This document shows positions 28,206-28,425 of a stretch of DNA of 28,425 nt, one piece after another. Within the stretch, counting starts at the first letter, position 1; the number at the start of each line of letters is the position of its first letter. This DNA comes from a bacterium. GTDB lineage: Bacteria; Patescibacteriota; Minisyncoccia; Phycocordibacterales; UBA1550. Position numbers and translations under genes: made by a program. The stretch lies in NCBI GenBank assembly GCA_021812665.1, contig JAKAMX010000002.1, positions 1-28,425 on the forward strand, given 5' to 3'. The notes beneath the pieces were generated by a model, which saw only the letters and a list, made by a program, of their open reading frames with translations, ran no database searches and was not told the origin of the DNA.

Positions 28206-28425
28206 ATGAATGCTTCTGTTCCGCATCACATCCCCGTTCTTTTAAAAGAAACAATAGCGGGCCTCCGTCTTGTCCCAGGATCAAAAGTTTTTGAAGGAAC
28301 TGTTGGTTTGGGAGGGCACAGTGAGGCGATCTGCGATGCCATCGGTAGCGAAGGTGTGTTTATTGGAACTGATGCTGATCGCGACTCGCTTTCTCTCGCA
28401 GAAGAACGACTTTTGAACAAGCCGT
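28206..28425 (+). CDS. rsmH: 16S rRNA m4C1402 methyltransferase RsmH, 5' part (runs off the right edge)
   Basis: The frame is open from the ATG at 28206 to the edge; 73 residues are visible. It uses S-adenosylmethionine to methylate C1402 of 16S rRNA. The N-terminal HIPVLLKETIAGL, the SAM-binding VFEGTVGLGGHSEAIC (family form DxTxGxGGHS) and GTDADRDSLSLAEERL match the family; the usual Asp before GTxG is Glu here. It sits directly behind mraZ, the standard order of the dcw cluster. Confidence 0.92.
   Translation, partial: MNASVPHHIPVLLKETIAGLRLVPGSKVFEGTVGLGGHSEAICDAIGSEGVFIGTDADRDSLSLAEERLLNKP

Overview
The window looks like a piece of a small, compact bacterial chromosome from the Candidate Phyla Radiation (Patescibacteria, probably Parcubacteria-like). 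This is inferred from very short family members (89-residue MreD, 642-residue PriA with lost helicase motifs, editing-less ProRS, delta' subunit without an ATPase P-loop), dense packing, many small genes of unknown function, nucleotide salvage (thymidine kinase), and many genes with no ribosome binding site whose -10 box lies only 6-9 bases before the start codon. No marker gene such as 16S rRNA is present, so the phylum is an inference.

Layout. 1-1519: 3' half of an MFS transporter, a membrane-anchored unknown protein and a small PGPGW-like membrane protein. 1565-3823: a soluble fusion of a flavin/NAD oxidoreductase module to two PAS domains and a histidine kinase. 3863-6971 (minus): an orphan protein, a small membrane protein plus VKOR, an exported trypsin-like protease, thymidine kinase and a guanylate kinase homologue. 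7093-7380: tRNA-Asn with a terminator and a tRNA-derived repeat element. 7382-7900: orphan PAS protein (minus). 8137-10044: DUF167 protein, HPF/RaiA, membrane-anchored cyclophilin and a four-helix membrane protein. 10082-13559 (minus): priA-def-fmt, with a small SH3-like-sized gene upstream. 13920-16971: murA, mreB (copy 1), DNA polymerase III delta'. 17011-17450: a GC-rich structured RNA with its own promoter and terminator that I cannot assign to any known class. 17616-19269: frr and rseP. 19309-20208 (minus): two tandem paralogous membrane-anchored proteins of unknown family. 20334-25488: proS, mreB (copy 2), mreC, short mreD, PBP2. 25552-27513: greA, lysS. 27768 to the right edge: mraZ and the start of rsmH, opening the division and cell-wall (dcw) cluster behind a phased GTGGG operator.

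The genes combine cell-shape and wall synthesis (murA, mreB x2, mreC, mreD, PBP2, dcw start), translation (def, fmt, frr, proS, lysS, HPF, tRNA-Asn) and envelope quality control (RseP, cyclophilin, VKOR, protease).

Two classes of expression unit alternate. Core genes are mostly leaderless. A scattered set of small, often GC-richer genes (3863-4282, 5074-5694, 6399-6971, 9568-10044, 13611-13796, 19309-19686, 19813-20208) has true leaders, strong Shine-Dalgarno sites and, in nearly every case, its own terminator. The GC-rich RNA gene resembles this second class in composition. The best candidates for something undescribed are the 17011-17450 RNA, the oxidoreductase-kinase fusion, and the QCFHG paralogue pair.
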